Shown here piece by piece: positions 17,110 through 26,834 of a stretch of 64,000 bases of DNA (position 1 is the stretch's first letter; each line of letters begins with the position of its first letter). The notes under the pieces are model-generated. The model ran no database searches. It was not told where the DNA came from and was given only the letters and a program-made list of their open reading frames with translations. Source of the stretch: Acidomonas methanolica (GTDB lineage: Bacteria > Pseudomonadota > Alphaproteobacteria > Acetobacterales > Acetobacteraceae). The stretch spans positions 62,001 through 126,000 of the forward strand of contig NZ_SLZN01000006.1 in NCBI RefSeq assembly GCF_004346035.1, in the 5' to 3' direction. The position numbers and the translations under genes are program-made.

Positions 17110-17353
17110 GGCGCGTTCCCTTCTCGCAATGTTGCGCGGAGTGCCGCTGGGCTCGACGAAGCATCGCACGGGCGTTCCGGCCTGAGCGGTGATCGCTGGC
17201 GGTGGAAGCGGTAAAAATCGGGGGGAGTCCCTCCTTGACGAATTTCAGGTGACCTCCGGCGGTCCGATGCACCGTCCATCCTGTGTTCAGGGCATATTCG
17301 ATCAGCGGCAGCAGCCGTTTGTGACCGCGAGCGAGATCACGCGCGTTCGGCAT
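17102..17353 (-). CDS. HicA-like small protein between parA and parB
   Basis: Encodes 83 residues with the HicA/YcfA mRNA-interferase pattern: helix LLPLIEYALNTGWTVHRTAG, GGHLKFVKEGLPPIFTAST with the conserved His, then ARAMLRRAQR. Its start overlaps the end of parA by 17 bp and its end overlaps parB by 8 bp, so it is translated within the partition operon. No hicB follows. In ICEclc a small gene, shi, lies between parA and parB and, with parA, slows growth of transfer-competent cells; this may be its counterpart, an inference from position only. HicA identity is by pattern. Confidence 0.65.
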   Translation of the reverse strand: MPNARDLARGHKRLLPLIEYALNTGWTVHRTAGGHLKFVKEGLPPIFTASTASDHRSGRNARAMLRRAQRHSAQHCEKGTRHG

Positions 17354-18206
17354 CGACAGATCCTCCCTGTGCTCGTCCGGTGACCAGCGCGAAACGCTCC
17401 TGCCATTGCGGGCATAGCTCGGTCGCGACTTCCCGCATGACTTCGAGAGCAGACGGGGCAAGCCGTCCCGACGGGCGGCGGTACTCGACCCTATGCGCGG
17501 GAAGACCTTGCGTGGCCGCGCGCGCAATCGATTCGATCGAGGGGACTTCGGCGTCCATGAGATGGATGGCGGCGTGCGGATCATCCGGGAAAATCAGTCG
17601 CAGGCCCTCGCCGACGAGGCGGGCCGTGGTCGAGATCGCCGGGACGCGGTTGATCAGAAGGTGAAGCGGCGGAGGTTCGATCCCGAGACGTCGAAACGGC
17701 GCCAGGTCCGCGACCAGTTGCAGGGTGCCGCGGCGCAGCTCCCGCGCCGCCAGGATTTCCGGCGTCACGGGTGAGACGGCCAGGTCCGAGGCCAGCAGGG
17801 CCATCTCCAGCACGACGCTGCGCGCCCCCTGCGTGTCGATCAGCAGCAGGTCGTAATATGGCCGGAATATCGGCAGCAGGTTGCGCAGCCGCAGCCGTCC
17901 ATCAGGTGCATGCAGCAGCAGCGTATCCAACTGGTGGTTGGGGTCGTTGGAAAGCACGATGTCCAGGCCGTGTATGACCGTATGCGAGACCAGCTTCTCC
18001 AGCGCGCACTCGTTATGGGCCAGGAGTTCATAAACGCCGCCGGCAGCGCGTCGACCGAGAGGATAATATGATGAGAGTGTGGGTTGGGCATCGAGGTCGA
18101 GCAGCAGGACACGCAGGCCCGCGTCGGCTGCGAAGCCGCCGAGATTGGCGGCCATCGTCGTCTTTCCGACGCCACCTTTGGTCGATACGATGCAGATACT
18201 GTGCAT
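17337..18206 (-). CDS. parA: ParA/Soj-type partition ATPase
   Basis: Encodes 289 residues from the ATG at 18206 with CAGGAG in front. Deviant Walker A (STKGGVGKTTMAANL) at residues 8-22, Walker A' (RVLLLDLDAQPTLSSY) near 40, and Walker B (YDLLLIDTQGARS) near 115. A MinD/Soj-like ATPase that moves ParB-DNA complexes on the nucleoid. In PFGI-1/pKLC102-type elements soj lies near the end opposite the integrase and is needed to keep the excised circle. Downstream of alpA in one operon. Confidence 0.93.
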   Translation of the reverse strand: MHSICIVSTKGGVGKTTMAANLGGFAADAGLRVLLLDLDAQPTLSSYYPLGRRAAGGVYELLAHNECALEKLVSHTVIHGLDIVLSNDPNHQLDTLLLHAPDGRLRLRNLLPIFRPYYDLLLIDTQGARSVVLEMALLASDLAVSPVTPEILAARELRRGTLQLVADLAPFRRLGIEPPPLHLLINRVPAISTTARLVGEGLRLIFPDDPHAAIHLMDAEVPSIESIARAATQGLPAHRVEYRRPSGRLAPSALEVMREVATELCPQWQERFALVTGRAQGGSVDAERA

Positions 18207-18240
18207 GACACGCTCCTGGAAAAGGTTGGGAGGAGCTGCG

Positions 18241-18447
18241 TCAGGATCGTTCCTGGAGACGCGCGGTGATCCAGCGGTCGATCTCGTCCGAATCCCAGCC
18301 GACAGCACGGATGCCGATGCGGATGGGTTTGGGAAATGTGCCCGCTTTGACCAGCTTGTAGATATGGGCTCTCTTGAAGCCGGTCTTGACCTCGACTTCC
18401 GATCGCCTGAGAACACGACGCTCGGACGGAAACGCTGTCTGATGCAC
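18241..18447 (-). CDS. alpA: AlpA-family regulator
   Basis: Encodes 68 residues from a GTG at 18447 with AAGGAAGGA upstream. The winged-helix AlpA/excisionase pattern is clear: RRVLRRSEVEVKTGFKRAHIYKLVKAGTFPKPIRIG followed by VGWDSDEIDRWI. First gene of the alpA-parA-parB operon in ICEclc-like elements, where it acts as a DNA-binding regulator. No upstream gene on this strand, so the promoter should lie in the AT-rich region to the right. Confidence 0.85.
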   Translation of the reverse strand: MHQTAFPSERRVLRRSEVEVKTGFKRAHIYKLVKAGTFPKPIRIGIRAVGWDSDEIDRWITARLQERS

Positions 18448-19091
18448 GTTACGATCCTTCCTTGACGCTTAGTGGAACTCCCGTGTGATTTTAATCAGGC
18501 CGCATCGAGGAGAAGCGCATTCGTCAATGCGGATGCGGAGACGACCCTATTCGCCATGTCTCGGTCTGACCCGGAAGAGGTTCAGGCAGACGGAATCCGG
18601 ACCAGAATGACTATGCTGGTTGGAAGAGACCAATAAAGCGTCTGTTGAGTCGGTCGGTCACATCGTGCAATGCGATCAACGACCAAGGATAAAAAAACGG
18701 CTTTCGGTGAGCCTGTTTTTTGGTTTTCCCAAGTAGAATCCTGCGGGAACGTCTAGCATTATTTTGTTCTGCGCGGATGGAGTTCATGGAAGTAATTTTT
18801 CATTATTTATTATGGGAATTATTATAGTCTCATATGTGTAATCAATAATTGATGTTTATATTGTATGGAATCATATTAATTATTAATAAAATGTAGAAAG
18901 TTTTATATATCTCGCTTTTCTTTTGAGGGTTATTATTTGGATTATACAGAGAAGGATGCACCCACGTCATCGTCAAATGCCCGGAACGAGGCGCGCGGCT
19001 TAGGAAGTCGCCCCGTTCCGGAAGTCAGAAACGACGTTTTTTGCCAATACGGAATGTCAAAAAGGGAGTAGCGCCTTGTCTTGCCCGCCGA
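18448..19091. other. AT-rich intergenic region
   Basis: No gene. About 18750-18940 is strikingly AT-rich in an otherwise GC-rich element (runs such as ATTATTTATTATGGG and ATTAATTATTAATAAAA). It lies upstream of alpA-parA and could contain their promoter, an origin-like melting region or a nucleoid-protein binding site. Confidence 0.4.
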
Positions 19092-19991
19092 TCATTCGAC
19101 AGGACTGTCGACCGAGCGAAGGGCGCGCTCGATGAAACGCTCCAGGCTAGGCGACGGAGAAGGTTCCTTGAACACCAGAAGGATTTCGGCCGGGGAGACG
19201 GTGTCTCCTAGCGGACGAAACACGACGTCCGGGTGGGGCTGGGTCAATGCTCGACTTTCAAGGCACGCACCGAGTCCATAGCCTGCTCCGACCAGCATCA
19301 TCAGGGTGTCGTGACCCGATGCGGTAACGGCCTCTCGGGGAAGCGATGAAGACGTTTCGGCGAACCATTTGCGAAGAAGATAATGTCCGCCCGACCATGT
19401 CTCGGGATGACAGACAAGGAAGGAATACGGCTTGGTGTCCCGCAGGTAGATCGTCTCGCGGGCGAGCAGTGGATGTCGGATTGGAAGCGCGACGGCAGGT
19501 CGTTCCGTCCATGCGACTGCTTTGGTATAGGAACCTGTTGCCTCGCCATCGAGCGTGAAGGCTGCATCGAGATGCCCTCGCTCAAGCGCGTCGAGCATTT
19601 GGCGAACATCCATGGTGGCAATACGAATCGCGGTCTGAGGTTCTTCTTCGCGGCAGAGCGCGAGGAGACGTGCTATGCGCGGTTGGACGAGACCGTCGGT
19701 GAGACCGATACGTAATTGACTCCGAAATCCCTTGTTCGCGGAAATGACTTTGTGCTTTACGCTCTCAATGTAATCTAGGATGTGCTGGGCTTCCTCGCGA
19801 AAAACCTGGCCCGCAATCGTGAGCCGGATTCGACCCTTGCGTCGATGAAGGAACGGAACTCCGAAATAGGATTCCAGATCGCCGATTGCACGCGAAAGTG
19901 GCGATGCCTCGATATTGAGCTTTTCCGACGCGCGCGAGAAATTCAGTTCATCGGCGACGGTCAGATAGTATTTAAGTTGACGGGTTTTCAT
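19092..19991 (-). CDS. LysR-family transcriptional regulator
   Basis: Encodes 299 residues. N-terminal winged HTH (KTRQLKYYLTVADELNFSRASEKLNIEASPLSRAIGDLES), then a periplasmic-binding-like effector domain (LRIGLTDGLVQPRIARLL, LDAAFTLDGEA, ALPIRHPLLARE). The ATG at 19991, with AGGAGAGG six bases upstream, is preferred over one 21 nt earlier. No obvious divergent target gene, which is unusual for this family, so its target may have been lost or lie elsewhere. Located between the alpA end of the ICE and the att-like sequence; low-GC surroundings suggest separate acquisition. Confidence 0.9.
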   Translation of the reverse strand: MKTRQLKYYLTVADELNFSRASEKLNIEASPLSRAIGDLESYFGVPFLHRRKGRIRLTIAGQVFREEAQHILDYIESVKHKVISANKGFRSQLRIGLTDGLVQPRIARLLALCREEEPQTAIRIATMDVRQMLDALERGHLDAAFTLDGEATGSYTKAVAWTERPAVALPIRHPLLARETIYLRDTKPYSFLVCHPETWSGGHYLLRKWFAETSSSLPREAVTASGHDTLMMLVGAGYGLGACLESRALTQPHPDVVFRPLGDTVSPAEILLVFKEPSPSPSLERFIERALRSVDSPVE

Positions 19992-20394
19992 ACAAAACCT
20001 CTCCTGGGTCATTACTCTCCCTTCGCGGCGAGGTTAGGCGTCCTGGTTGTTTGACCTTCAATGGTCGATGGTCCCGCTTATGGTCGACATAACCTCGGCG
20101 AAGATCGGTGTGGCAGGAGGGGAGCACGGCGATTGTTGGAATCAACACTAATCCAGCGTGTGCGGGCCGTTTACGGAGGAAACCTGAACGTGGCGAACTC
20201 GACCTGCTAGAATAACACATCGCGATGCAGTATATTGAAGGATATTCATCGATTAATCAGAGGTTTGTTCAAATAATCTAAAAAGTGGTAAAGATACTGT
20301 TAAAAAAGTAACCATTCTGGCTGTTAAACTTCGTCAATTCATTAAATTAATATTTATATATCTTCACTTCCGGACGACTGGGCCCTGTTTGCAT
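19992..20394. other. Intergenic region upstream of the LysR gene
   Basis: No gene seen. AT-rich between about 20220 and 20370. It probably includes the promoter of the LysR gene and the end of the IS5-type remnant (GGGCCCTGTTTGCATTCAA near 20380-20398). Confidence 0.3.
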
Positions 20395-20616
20395 TCAACG
20401 GAACCAGATCATGACACGGACGATGCGGACGAAGCCCATAAGGGCGCGGAGCAGGCTGGCGTTGTAAGTGATGCCGGCGATGACATGAGGGGCGCCTTGC
20501 AAACCGAAGAGGAGAGCTTCGGCCCGCGGCCGGTAGTCATGGTGTCTAGGCGTTAGGTGAACGCAAAGCGGAAGGTCGATTGCATCGGCGGTTGCGTGCC
20601 GCTTGGTTGCCAGCCC
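20395..20616 (-). pseudogene. IS5-family transposase remnant
   Basis: Reading without a start codon, the minus-strand frame ending at 20395 gives GLATKRHATADAIDLPLCVHLTP, then HDYRPRAEALLFGLQG, and ends LLRALMGFVRIVRVMIWFR. The GL(S/A)TK(I/R)HAT...HLTP...HD...ALL...VIA series matches the middle of IS5-family DDE transposases. The N-terminal part is absent or in other frames, and the distance from VIA to the end is far too short, so the gene is internally deleted. The exact IS is not identified. Confidence 0.5.
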
Positions 20617-20876
20617 GCTGCCCGAAGGATCGATTGCGGCCGTCCCTGGAGCATCGAATGCAGCTTCCGAACGGCGTTAATACCGAGGAACTTAATGGCA
20701 TGATGGTTCCGTTTTCGGCTCCGGACCCACTCAATGGCTTGGCGCGGACGCGCAGGGGAGCGATCCGTCACAATTGACGTTCGTTGCCAAAGCAGGCGAA
20801 TTAGTCCATAAGCTAGTCTAAATCTATGCTCTGGTGAGTGAAGATCCTCATTGCATTCAATCTGTTAGAAGCGGTT

Positions 20877-20899
20877 TTCGATTCCCATCGCCCGCTCCA
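20877..20899 (+). other. tRNA 3'-end fragment, putative ICE attachment site
   Basis: The sequence runs from a T-loop (TTCGATT) through CCCAT to an acceptor 3' strand with discriminator and CCA (CGCCCGCTCCA). A U discriminator and GCGGGCG-type acceptor fit tRNA-Gly. The upstream 50 nt cannot fold into a tRNA, and the T-stem 5' strand does not pair, so only the 3' end is present. This is what remains at the far end of an ICE inserted into a tRNA gene; ICEclc-type elements use tRNA-Gly. Confidence 0.55.
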
Positions 20900-20931
20900 G
20901 ATTTTCCAAGGAAAATCAGACGGATACGAGG

Positions 20932-20965
20932 AAGCCGCCGCAAGGCGGCTTTCGTCGTTTTGGGG
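20932..20965 (+). terminator. Rho-independent terminator after the tRNA fragment
   Basis: AAGCCGCC-GCAA-GGCGGCTT stem with a GNRA-type loop, then TCGTCGTTTT. A second small hairpin (ATTTTCC-AA-GGAAAAT, 20901-20916) lies immediately after the CCA. This is the expected native downstream sequence of the target tRNA gene. Confidence 0.6.
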
Positions 20966-21110
20966 TGTGGTGTCCACATGGTGTCCACCGCGAGGCTGAA
21001 TCTGTGATGGCCTTAGCGGAGACACACACTTGTTTTGCGGTCCTGATCGCGCCGTCAATTCGTATCAATCGTTATTGTCGGTGTGCGCGGCTCACATCGG
21101 TACTCTGCGC

Positions 21111-21482
21111 TTATTGCCGTCGAGCAAGGCGCAGACCATCCCTGAAATTCAGGACCAGAAGAGTAAGATTGATAGAGCCGGCCAGAAGTTCGAGCGCCTG
21201 TATACTGTAGAATGGCCAACCGAATCGTGATGCCGCCGCGCGGGCGGCCAGAAACAGCGCACACGGTACGAGAACGCAAATCCCGTTGAGGCCGATGATC
21301 CGCATACGGCGGAGTTTCACGAGTGCCAGACCACGCGGAGCCCCACTTGTCGCGCGATAGCCCGAAAGCCCCGTTGTGGCGAGACATGGGACCAGGACCA
21401 ATAATCCCCAGAGGATCGCACGCTTGACTGTGCTGATAATCGAGGCGTCGCCATAGAGTTCTGCGACGACCGAGGCAGTCAT
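21111..21482 (-). CDS. Integral membrane protein
   Basis: Encodes 123 residues with about four hydrophobic segments: AILWGLLVLVPCLATTGLSG, IIGLNGICVLVPCALFLAARA, and LELLAGSINLTLLVLNF plus the N-terminal region. An Arg/Lys-rich loop lies between the first two. An in-frame stop shortly upstream fixes ATG 21482 as the only good start. Divergent from the marR gene 117 bp away, and so probably the regulated target. Specific family not recognised. Confidence 0.7.
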   Translation of the reverse strand: MTASVVAELYGDASIISTVKRAILWGLLVLVPCLATTGLSGYRATSGAPRGLALVKLRRMRIIGLNGICVLVPCALFLAARAAASRFGWPFYSIQALELLAGSINLTLLVLNFRDGLRLARRQ

Positions 21483-21599
21483 GAAACTGCCAATACAAAG
21501 GATCGACAGGCTTTCCTGTCACACGATGGAGACGGCGGAGAAGCGTTGGCATGATATGATCCTTGCTTCCTGAAGAGAAGGTCTTTTACATAGCAAGCC

Positions 21600-22058
21600 A
21601 TGAAAGAAGATAGCAAGCCATATAAATGGCCGTCCCGAACCGACTCCCTTGGCTATATGGTCAACTGGGCCGCCCGGCTTTTTGCTCGTGAGATGGATGA
21701 AGCACTGCGGCCCTTTGGCCTCATGTCCGGTCAGCTACCGGTGATCTTCGCGTTGGCGGACGGCAAGACACGGAGCCAGCGTGAACTGGTGAACCTCGCG
21801 GCCGTCGAGCAATCCACGATGGCGAAGACCCTTTCACGAATGGAACGGGACGGGCTGATCGAACGCAAGCCGGATCCGAACGATCGCAGAAGCACGACGA
21901 TATCGCTATCGCCATTAATGTCTGTCAGGTTGCCGGAGGTTGCGGCAGCCGTGGCGGTCATCAACGCCCGGAGCCATACGCATCTCTCGGAGGAGGAAGG
22001 TGAACGACTGCTTGATCTGCTTCACTGGGCGATCAAGGGTCTAGCAGAGAGGCCATGA
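21600..22058 (+). CDS. MarR-family transcriptional regulator
   Basis: Encodes 152 residues with a MarR winged helix: LGYMVNWAARLFAREMDEALRPFGLMSGQLPVIFAL, LVNLAAVEQSTMAKTLSRMERDGLIERKPDPNDRRSTTISLS with the wing DPNDRR. The start is uncertain: the ATG at 21600 has no good SD, and the 12-bp sequence ATAGCAAGCCAT spans it (21590-21601) and recurs at 21610-21621. Probably represses itself and the divergent membrane protein. Confidence 0.88.
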   Translation: MKEDSKPYKWPSRTDSLGYMVNWAARLFAREMDEALRPFGLMSGQLPVIFALADGKTRSQRELVNLAAVEQSTMAKTLSRMERDGLIERKPDPNDRRSTTISLSPLMSVRLPEVAAAVAVINARSHTHLSEEEGERLLDLLHWAIKGLAERP

Positions 22059-22131
22059 CGCAGATTTCCGATAACCGATGCACGCCTCTTACAATCATGG
22101 AAATGCGGCACAACACTCTGGACATCGCACA

Positions 22132-25100
22132 TCAATGGAAATTCCGCGATCGAACTATGATGACGTCATCCGGGTGATGTCTGTCGCTTGGGGTGCCACC
22201 ATTTGAGCGGTTTCCAACATCGGCGAGTAGTCCCGACTGGTCGATGATCTCCAGAGCGATCAGATGAATCACCTCGCCCTCCTTCTGAAGCCTCCCCTTC
22301 ACAGCCACCATGCTGGCGGACAGGACCACCGGCCGGAATTTCTCGAAGGTGTCTGCCCAAATGATGACATTCAGCGTCGCCGTCTCGTCCTCCAGCGTCA
22401 TAAAAACCACGCCTTTTGAAGAACCCGGACGCTGACGCACCAGGACGATTCCGGCTGCCGTCAGCCGCTTGCCATCCCTGGCATTGATTGCGTCCCGGCA
22501 CGACAGGATGTCATCGCGCCTCAGATCATCCCGCAGAAAGGCAACCGGATGGTCCCGCAGGGTCAGGCCGATACGGTTATAGTCCCGTGCCACCTCGGCG
22601 CCGGCCCGCATGGGCTGGAGCAGGACATCCGGTTCCTTTGCTTCCCGGACGATCTCCGCAGCCGCGAACAAGGGCAACGGTTCATCCCGTAGCGCCTTGA
22701 TCGCCCACAGAGCCTCACGCCGTGCCAGCCCGAACCCCGCACGAAACGCATCCGCCTCGGCCAGGTGGGTCAGGGCAGCGGCCTTCACGCCGGATCGTCG
22801 CCACAGATCGTCTATCGACACGAAGGGCCGATTCCCACGGGCCGCCACGATCCGCGCGGCATCCTCATTGGCCAGTCCCTTCACCAGGTTCATCCCGAGC
22901 CGCACCGCAAACAGGCCGTTCGCCCGTTCCGGCCCTTCAAGGATGGCCTCCCAGCGTGACCGGTTCACACAGATAGGCCGGACTTCCACCCCATGCGCCT
23001 GGGCGTCGCGGACGAGTTGGGCCGGCGCGTAGAAGCCCATCGGCTGGCTGTTCAGCAATGAGGCCAGGAACACGTCCGGATGGCGGCATTTCATCCACGA
23101 TGACGAATAGGCCAGGATGGCGAATGACGCGGCATGGCTCTCCGGGAAGCCATAGGAGCCGAAGCCCTCAAGCTGCTGGTAGATACGCTCGGCGAATTCC
23201 TCCGGATATCCGTTCTCCCTCATGCCTTCGAGCAGGCGGGTCTGGAATTTCGAGACCGTCCCGGTGTTCTTGAAGGTCGCCATCGCACGCCTGAGTTGAT
23301 CGGCCTCGGCCGCCGTGAACCCGGCACATACCATGGCCACCTGCATGACCTGTTCCTGAAAAAGCGGCACGCCGAGGGTCCGCTTCAGGACTTCCTCCAG
23401 TTCCGGGGTCGGGTAATCGGGCTGCTCCAGGCCCTCCCGCCGGCGCAGATACGGATGAACCATATCGCCCTGGATCGGTCCGGGACGGACGATGGCGACC
23501 TCGATCACCAGGTCATAATAGGTCCGGGGCTTCAGGCGCGGCAGCATCGACATTTGCGCCCGGCTCTCGATCTGGAACACGCCGATCGTGTCTGCCTTGC
23601 GGATCATGGCGTAGGTCCGCGGGTCTTCGGCCGGAATGGTCTGGAGCGTGAAGCGCTGCCCCTTGTGTTCGGCGAGCAGGTCCAGTCCCTTCTTCATGCA
23701 GGTCAGCATGCCAAGCGCCAGCACATCAACCTTCATGAATTTCAGCGCGTCGATGTCGTCCTTGTCCCACTCGATGGTCTGGCGATTCTCCATCGCCGCC
23801 GGTTCGATCGGCACCAGTTCGTCCAGCCGGTCATGGGTCAGCACGAAGCCGCCCGGATGCTGGGACAGATGACGCGGCACGCCAATCAGGGCACGCGCCA
23901 GATCGAGCGTCAGACGGATACGCCGGTCAGTCAGGTCGATTCCGGTCTCGGCGAATTTCTCCGCATCGACCTCGCGCGACCAGCCCCATATCTGTTTCGA
24001 CAGCAGGGTGATCAGGTCTTCCGGCAGCCCCATCACCTTGCCCACATCACGGAGAGCCCCCTTGGCCCGATACCGGGTGACCACGGCGGTCAGTGCCGCG
24101 CGGGTGCGACCGTAATGGTCATAGATCCACTGGATGATTTCCTCGCGACGGGCATGCTCGAAATCCACGTCGATGTCCGGCGGCTCGCCCCGCTCTTCCG
24201 AGATGAACCGCTCGAACAGCAATGTCGTCCGCGACGGGTCGATCGCCGTGATGCCCAGCACGAAACAGACAGCGCTATTGGCCGCCGATCCGCGACCCTG
24301 GCACAGAATGCCCCGCCGCCTCGACTCGCGAACGATGCTGTTCACCGTCAGGAAGTAGGGCGCGTAGGACATGCGCCCGATCAGCGCCAGTTCATGGCGG
24401 AGAATTTCAGCCACGTCCTCGGGGATGCCATCCGTATAGAAGGCTCTCGCACCTTCCCACGTCAGGGCTTCCAGTGCTTCCTGGGGTGTCTGGCCCGGCG
24501 TCGTGATTTCATCGGGATATTGATACGCTAGATCGTCGAGGCTGAACCGGCAGCGTTCGACGATCTCCATGCTCCGGTCGATCGCTTCGGGATATCGCGA
24601 GAACAGGCGCGCGATTTCCTGGGGCGGCTTGAGATAGCGATCGGCATGACGCTCACGGACGAAGCCAGCCCGGTCTATGGTCGTATTATGCCGAACACAG
24701 GTGACGACATCCTGGAGAATGCGGCGGTCATGGATATCGAACAGCACGTCATTGGTGACGACGGTCTTCACCCGGCGCGCATGGGCCATATTCGCCAATT
24801 CATAGAGCCGCATCTGATCATTCGGCCGGCGGCGCAGGGTCAGTGCCATATAGGCCCGGTCCCCGAAGGCATCCCGCAGCTTCCGCAGATGCAGGGCGCA
24901 GTCCTCGCCGGCGACATCCGGCACCAGCACGGCCTGAAGTCCGTCGCCCCACTCGGCCAGATCGGCCCAGTTCAGCAGGCATTTCCCCTTGCCGGCGCGC
25001 GCCTTGCCGATCGACAGCAGCCGACATAAGCGGCCATAGGCGGCGCGGTCCATCGGATAGACCAGGACCGGCGGAAAGTCGGCGAGGTCGAGCCGGCATC

Positions 25101-25293
25101 CGACCACCAGCCGCATGCCGGTATCTTTCGCGGCGATGTGGGCCTGGACGATGCCGGCCAGTGTGTTGCGGTCGGTGATCCCGATGGCGGAAAGTCCGAG
25201 ACGTTTGGCCTGGGCAAACAGTTCGGCAGGCGCAGACACGCCCCGCAGGAACGAGAAATAGCTGGTGACCTGAAGCTCGGCATAGCGGGTCAT
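22132..25293 (-). CDS. dnaE2: Error-prone DNA polymerase DnaE2
   Basis: Encodes 1053 residues of a C-family polymerase of the DnaE2/ImuC type. N-terminal PHP domain ([34 protein letters not shown]), palm with catalytic Asp residues ([14 protein letters not shown] near 400; KMDVL-type [11 protein letters not shown] near 545), HhH region and C-terminal OB fold ([19 protein letters not shown]). Start at 25293 overlaps the imuB stop (ATGA). Performs SOS translesion synthesis with ImuA and ImuB. Lies on accessory DNA, and the C-terminus has a short extra tail. Confidence 0.95.
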   Translation of the reverse strand: MTRYAELQVTSYFSFLRGVSAPAELFAQAKRLGLSAIGITDRNTLAGIVQAHIAAKDTGMRLVVGCRLDLADFPPVLVYPMDRAAYGRLCRLLSIGKARAGKGKCLLNWADLAEWGDGLQAVLVPDVAGEDCALHLRKLRDAFGDRAYMALTLRRRPNDQMRLYELANMAHARRVKTVVTNDVLFDIHDRRILQDVVTCVRHNTTIDRAGFVRERHADRYLKPPQEIARLFSRYPEAIDRSMEIVERCRFSLDDLAYQYPDEITTPGQTPQEALEALTWEGARAFYTDGIPEDVAEILRHELALIGRMSYAPYFLTVNSIVRESRRRGILCQGRGSAANSAVCFVLGITAIDPSRTTLLFERFISEERGEPPDIDVDFEHARREEIIQWIYDHYGRTRAALTAVVTRYRAKGALRDVGKVMGLPEDLITLLSKQIWGWSREVDAEKFAETGIDLTDRRIRLTLDLARALIGVPRHLSQHPGGFVLTHDRLDELVPIEPAAMENRQTIEWDKDDIDALKFMKVDVLALGMLTCMKKGLDLLAEHKGQRFTLQTIPAEDPRTYAMIRKADTIGVFQIESRAQMSMLPRLKPRTYYDLVIEVAIVRPGPIQGDMVHPYLRRREGLEQPDYPTPELEEVLKRTLGVPLFQEQVMQVAMVCAGFTAAEADQLRRAMATFKNTGTVSKFQTRLLEGMRENGYPEEFAERIYQQLEGFGSYGFPESHAASFAILAYSSSWMKCRHPDVFLASLLNSQPMGFYAPAQLVRDAQAHGVEVRPICVNRSRWEAILEGPERANGLFAVRLGMNLVKGLANEDAARIVAARGNRPFVSIDDLWRRSGVKAAALTHLAEADAFRAGFGLARREALWAIKALRDEPLPLFAAAEIVREAKEPDVLLQPMRAGAEVARDYNRIGLTLRDHPVAFLRDDLRRDDILSCRDAINARDGKRLTAAGIVLVRQRPGSSKGVVFMTLEDETATLNVIIWADTFEKFRPVVLSASMVAVKGRLQKEGEVIHLIALEIIDQSGLLADVGNRSNGGTPSDRHHPDDVIIVRSRNFH

Positions 25294-26834
25294 GCGAACA
25301 GCCCGTGCATGAACCATCTCTGCGAGCCGGTTTCTCCATGTTCGCCATCACCCTCGCGGAAGACCCAGAATCGGTCGCCGGCCGTGTCCTCGATCCGGAA
25401 ATAATCCCGCGCGATCGTCAGTTCCGTATCACCCTTCCACCATTCGCCGAAGACGCGCTCAGGCCCGTCGGCGCAGCGCACGCGATGCCGGATACCGCGC
25501 CAGATAAAGAAGATCGGCGGCTGGTCCGGCAATTCGGCCATGGCCTGGACAGGTTCCGGCCGGGAAAGCAGCCGGGTCGGTCGTGGCCATCCGACCGGCC
25601 AGGTGGCGCCGTCATCCGGAGCCAGTGCCGGCACCCGGCAGACCGACCGCTCGGGAATGTCGCTCTCCACAGGGGCAAACCGGTAGAGCGATTCCCCACC
25701 GACGCGATTGGCCAGCGTGTCGATCAGGCCGGAGATGTCGGCTTCTTCCTCTTCGATCAGCGAGGAAACCCGCTGCCTGACCTCCATCGGCTCGGCCAGG
25801 ACGGCGACCAGTTCCATGCGCTCAATGCCATAGCCCGGATCGATCGTCTCGATCTTCTCGCACAGCAGGCGCGTCAGATGCTTCGCGTCCCTTGCCGGCC
25901 GGGCCGTGGCGATCCGGATCGTCTGGGTTTGGCTGTCCAACCGGTGCAACAGGAGGTCGAGCAGCCGTATGCCGTCGCCCCTGGCATCCAGCCCTTCACA
26001 CAGGACGGGAACCAGCTTGCCGATATAGCGGGCAATGGTCTCGGCCGCGCCGATGGGTTCGGCGAAGTTGCGCGCCACAGAAACCGGATCGACCGGGCGC
26101 ACGGCCAGGATCGGTTCGGCGATGCGCCCATAAGCCTGGTCCAGACGGCGTTCCAGTTCCGGCCCGAACCGCAAGGTCAGCGGCGCGCGCGGCATGGCGG
26201 CCAGCTTGCCGATCCGGGAGATACCCAGCGTCCGCAATCCTTCGATGACGGCAGCCGGAAGCCGCAATGCCTCGATCGGCAGGTTGGAGAGCGTGTCGGG
26301 GATGCCTCCGTCGGGCACGATGATGATCCGGCCACGTCCATATCTGGCCAGGGCATGAGCGGCACCCCAGGTTCCGGCGATCGTGACCTTGGCGGTAAAG
26401 CCTGAGTCAGCCAGGCGACGGACCACGGCGTCCAGCATCGCCGGCTCGCCACCATGGAGATGATCCGTGCCGGTCGTGTCCATTACGATGCCATCAGGCA
26501 GTCCGCCGGATGCGTCCACGGCCACGATCGGCGCGATCCGCCGCTGGAACCAGAGAGCCAGAGCCTCCAGCCCGGCTCGGTCGCCGTCGGGGTCGGCATC
26601 CATGATGGTCAGATCGGGATAGAGCGCCTGGGCCTTGGCAACCGGAATGCCGGGCGTCACCCCGATCTTGCGGGCGGCAAGGTCGGCGGACATGACGACG
26701 CGACGGCTGCCTTCCCGGCCGGCCAGGGCCAGCGGTGTCTCAGGCGCGGCGTTGCCCAGCTTCTTCCTGATGCGCTCCGTCGGCCACAGAGGCAGGTAGA
26801 GCGACACCACACGATTCGATCCTCCCGTTGGCAT
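25290..26834 (-). CDS. imuB: ImuB, Y-family polymerase-like subunit
   Basis: Encodes 514 residues. It starts with the Y-family palm ([20 protein letters not shown]) but lacks the full set of catalytic acidic residues, as usual for ImuB, which is an inactive hub that recruits DnaE2 and the beta clamp. The C-terminal half holds DUF6504-like sequence ([19 protein letters not shown]). It overlaps imuA by 95 bp and dnaE2 by 4 bp, so the three genes form one operon. Confidence 0.93.
   Translation of the reverse strand: MPTGGSNRVVSLYLPLWPTERIRKKLGNAAPETPLALAGREGSRRVVMSADLAARKIGVTPGIPVAKAQALYPDLTIMDADPDGDRAGLEALALWFQRRIAPIVAVDASGGLPDGIVMDTTGTDHLHGGEPAMLDAVVRRLADSGFTAKVTIAGTWGAAHALARYGRGRIIIVPDGGIPDTLSNLPIEALRLPAAVIEGLRTLGISRIGKLAAMPRAPLTLRFGPELERRLDQAYGRIAEPILAVRPVDPVSVARNFAEPIGAAETIARYIGKLVPVLCEGLDARGDGIRLLDLLLHRLDSQTQTIRIATARPARDAKHLTRLLCEKIETIDPGYGIERMELVAVLAEPMEVRQRVSSLIEEEEADISGLIDTLANRVGGESLYRFAPVESDIPERSVCRVPALAPDDGATWPVGWPRPTRLLSRPEPVQAMAELPDQPPIFFIWRGIRHRVRCADGPERVFGEWWKGDTELTIARDYFRIEDTAGDRFWVFREGDGEHGETGSQRWFMHGLFA

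Noticed and set aside
20824-20899. Complete tRNA gene
   Set aside because: The 5' half cannot pair with the acceptor strand and the T-stem does not close; only the 3' end is tRNA-like.
23134-24531. 465-codon open frame on the plus strand opposite dnaE2
   Set aside because: It mirrors the dnaE2 coding frame in GC-rich DNA, has no SD or recognisable domain, and DnaE2 is complete with all motifs.
25305-26405. Plus-strand frame opposite imuB
   Set aside because: Antisense shadow; ImuB motifs are clear on the minus strand.
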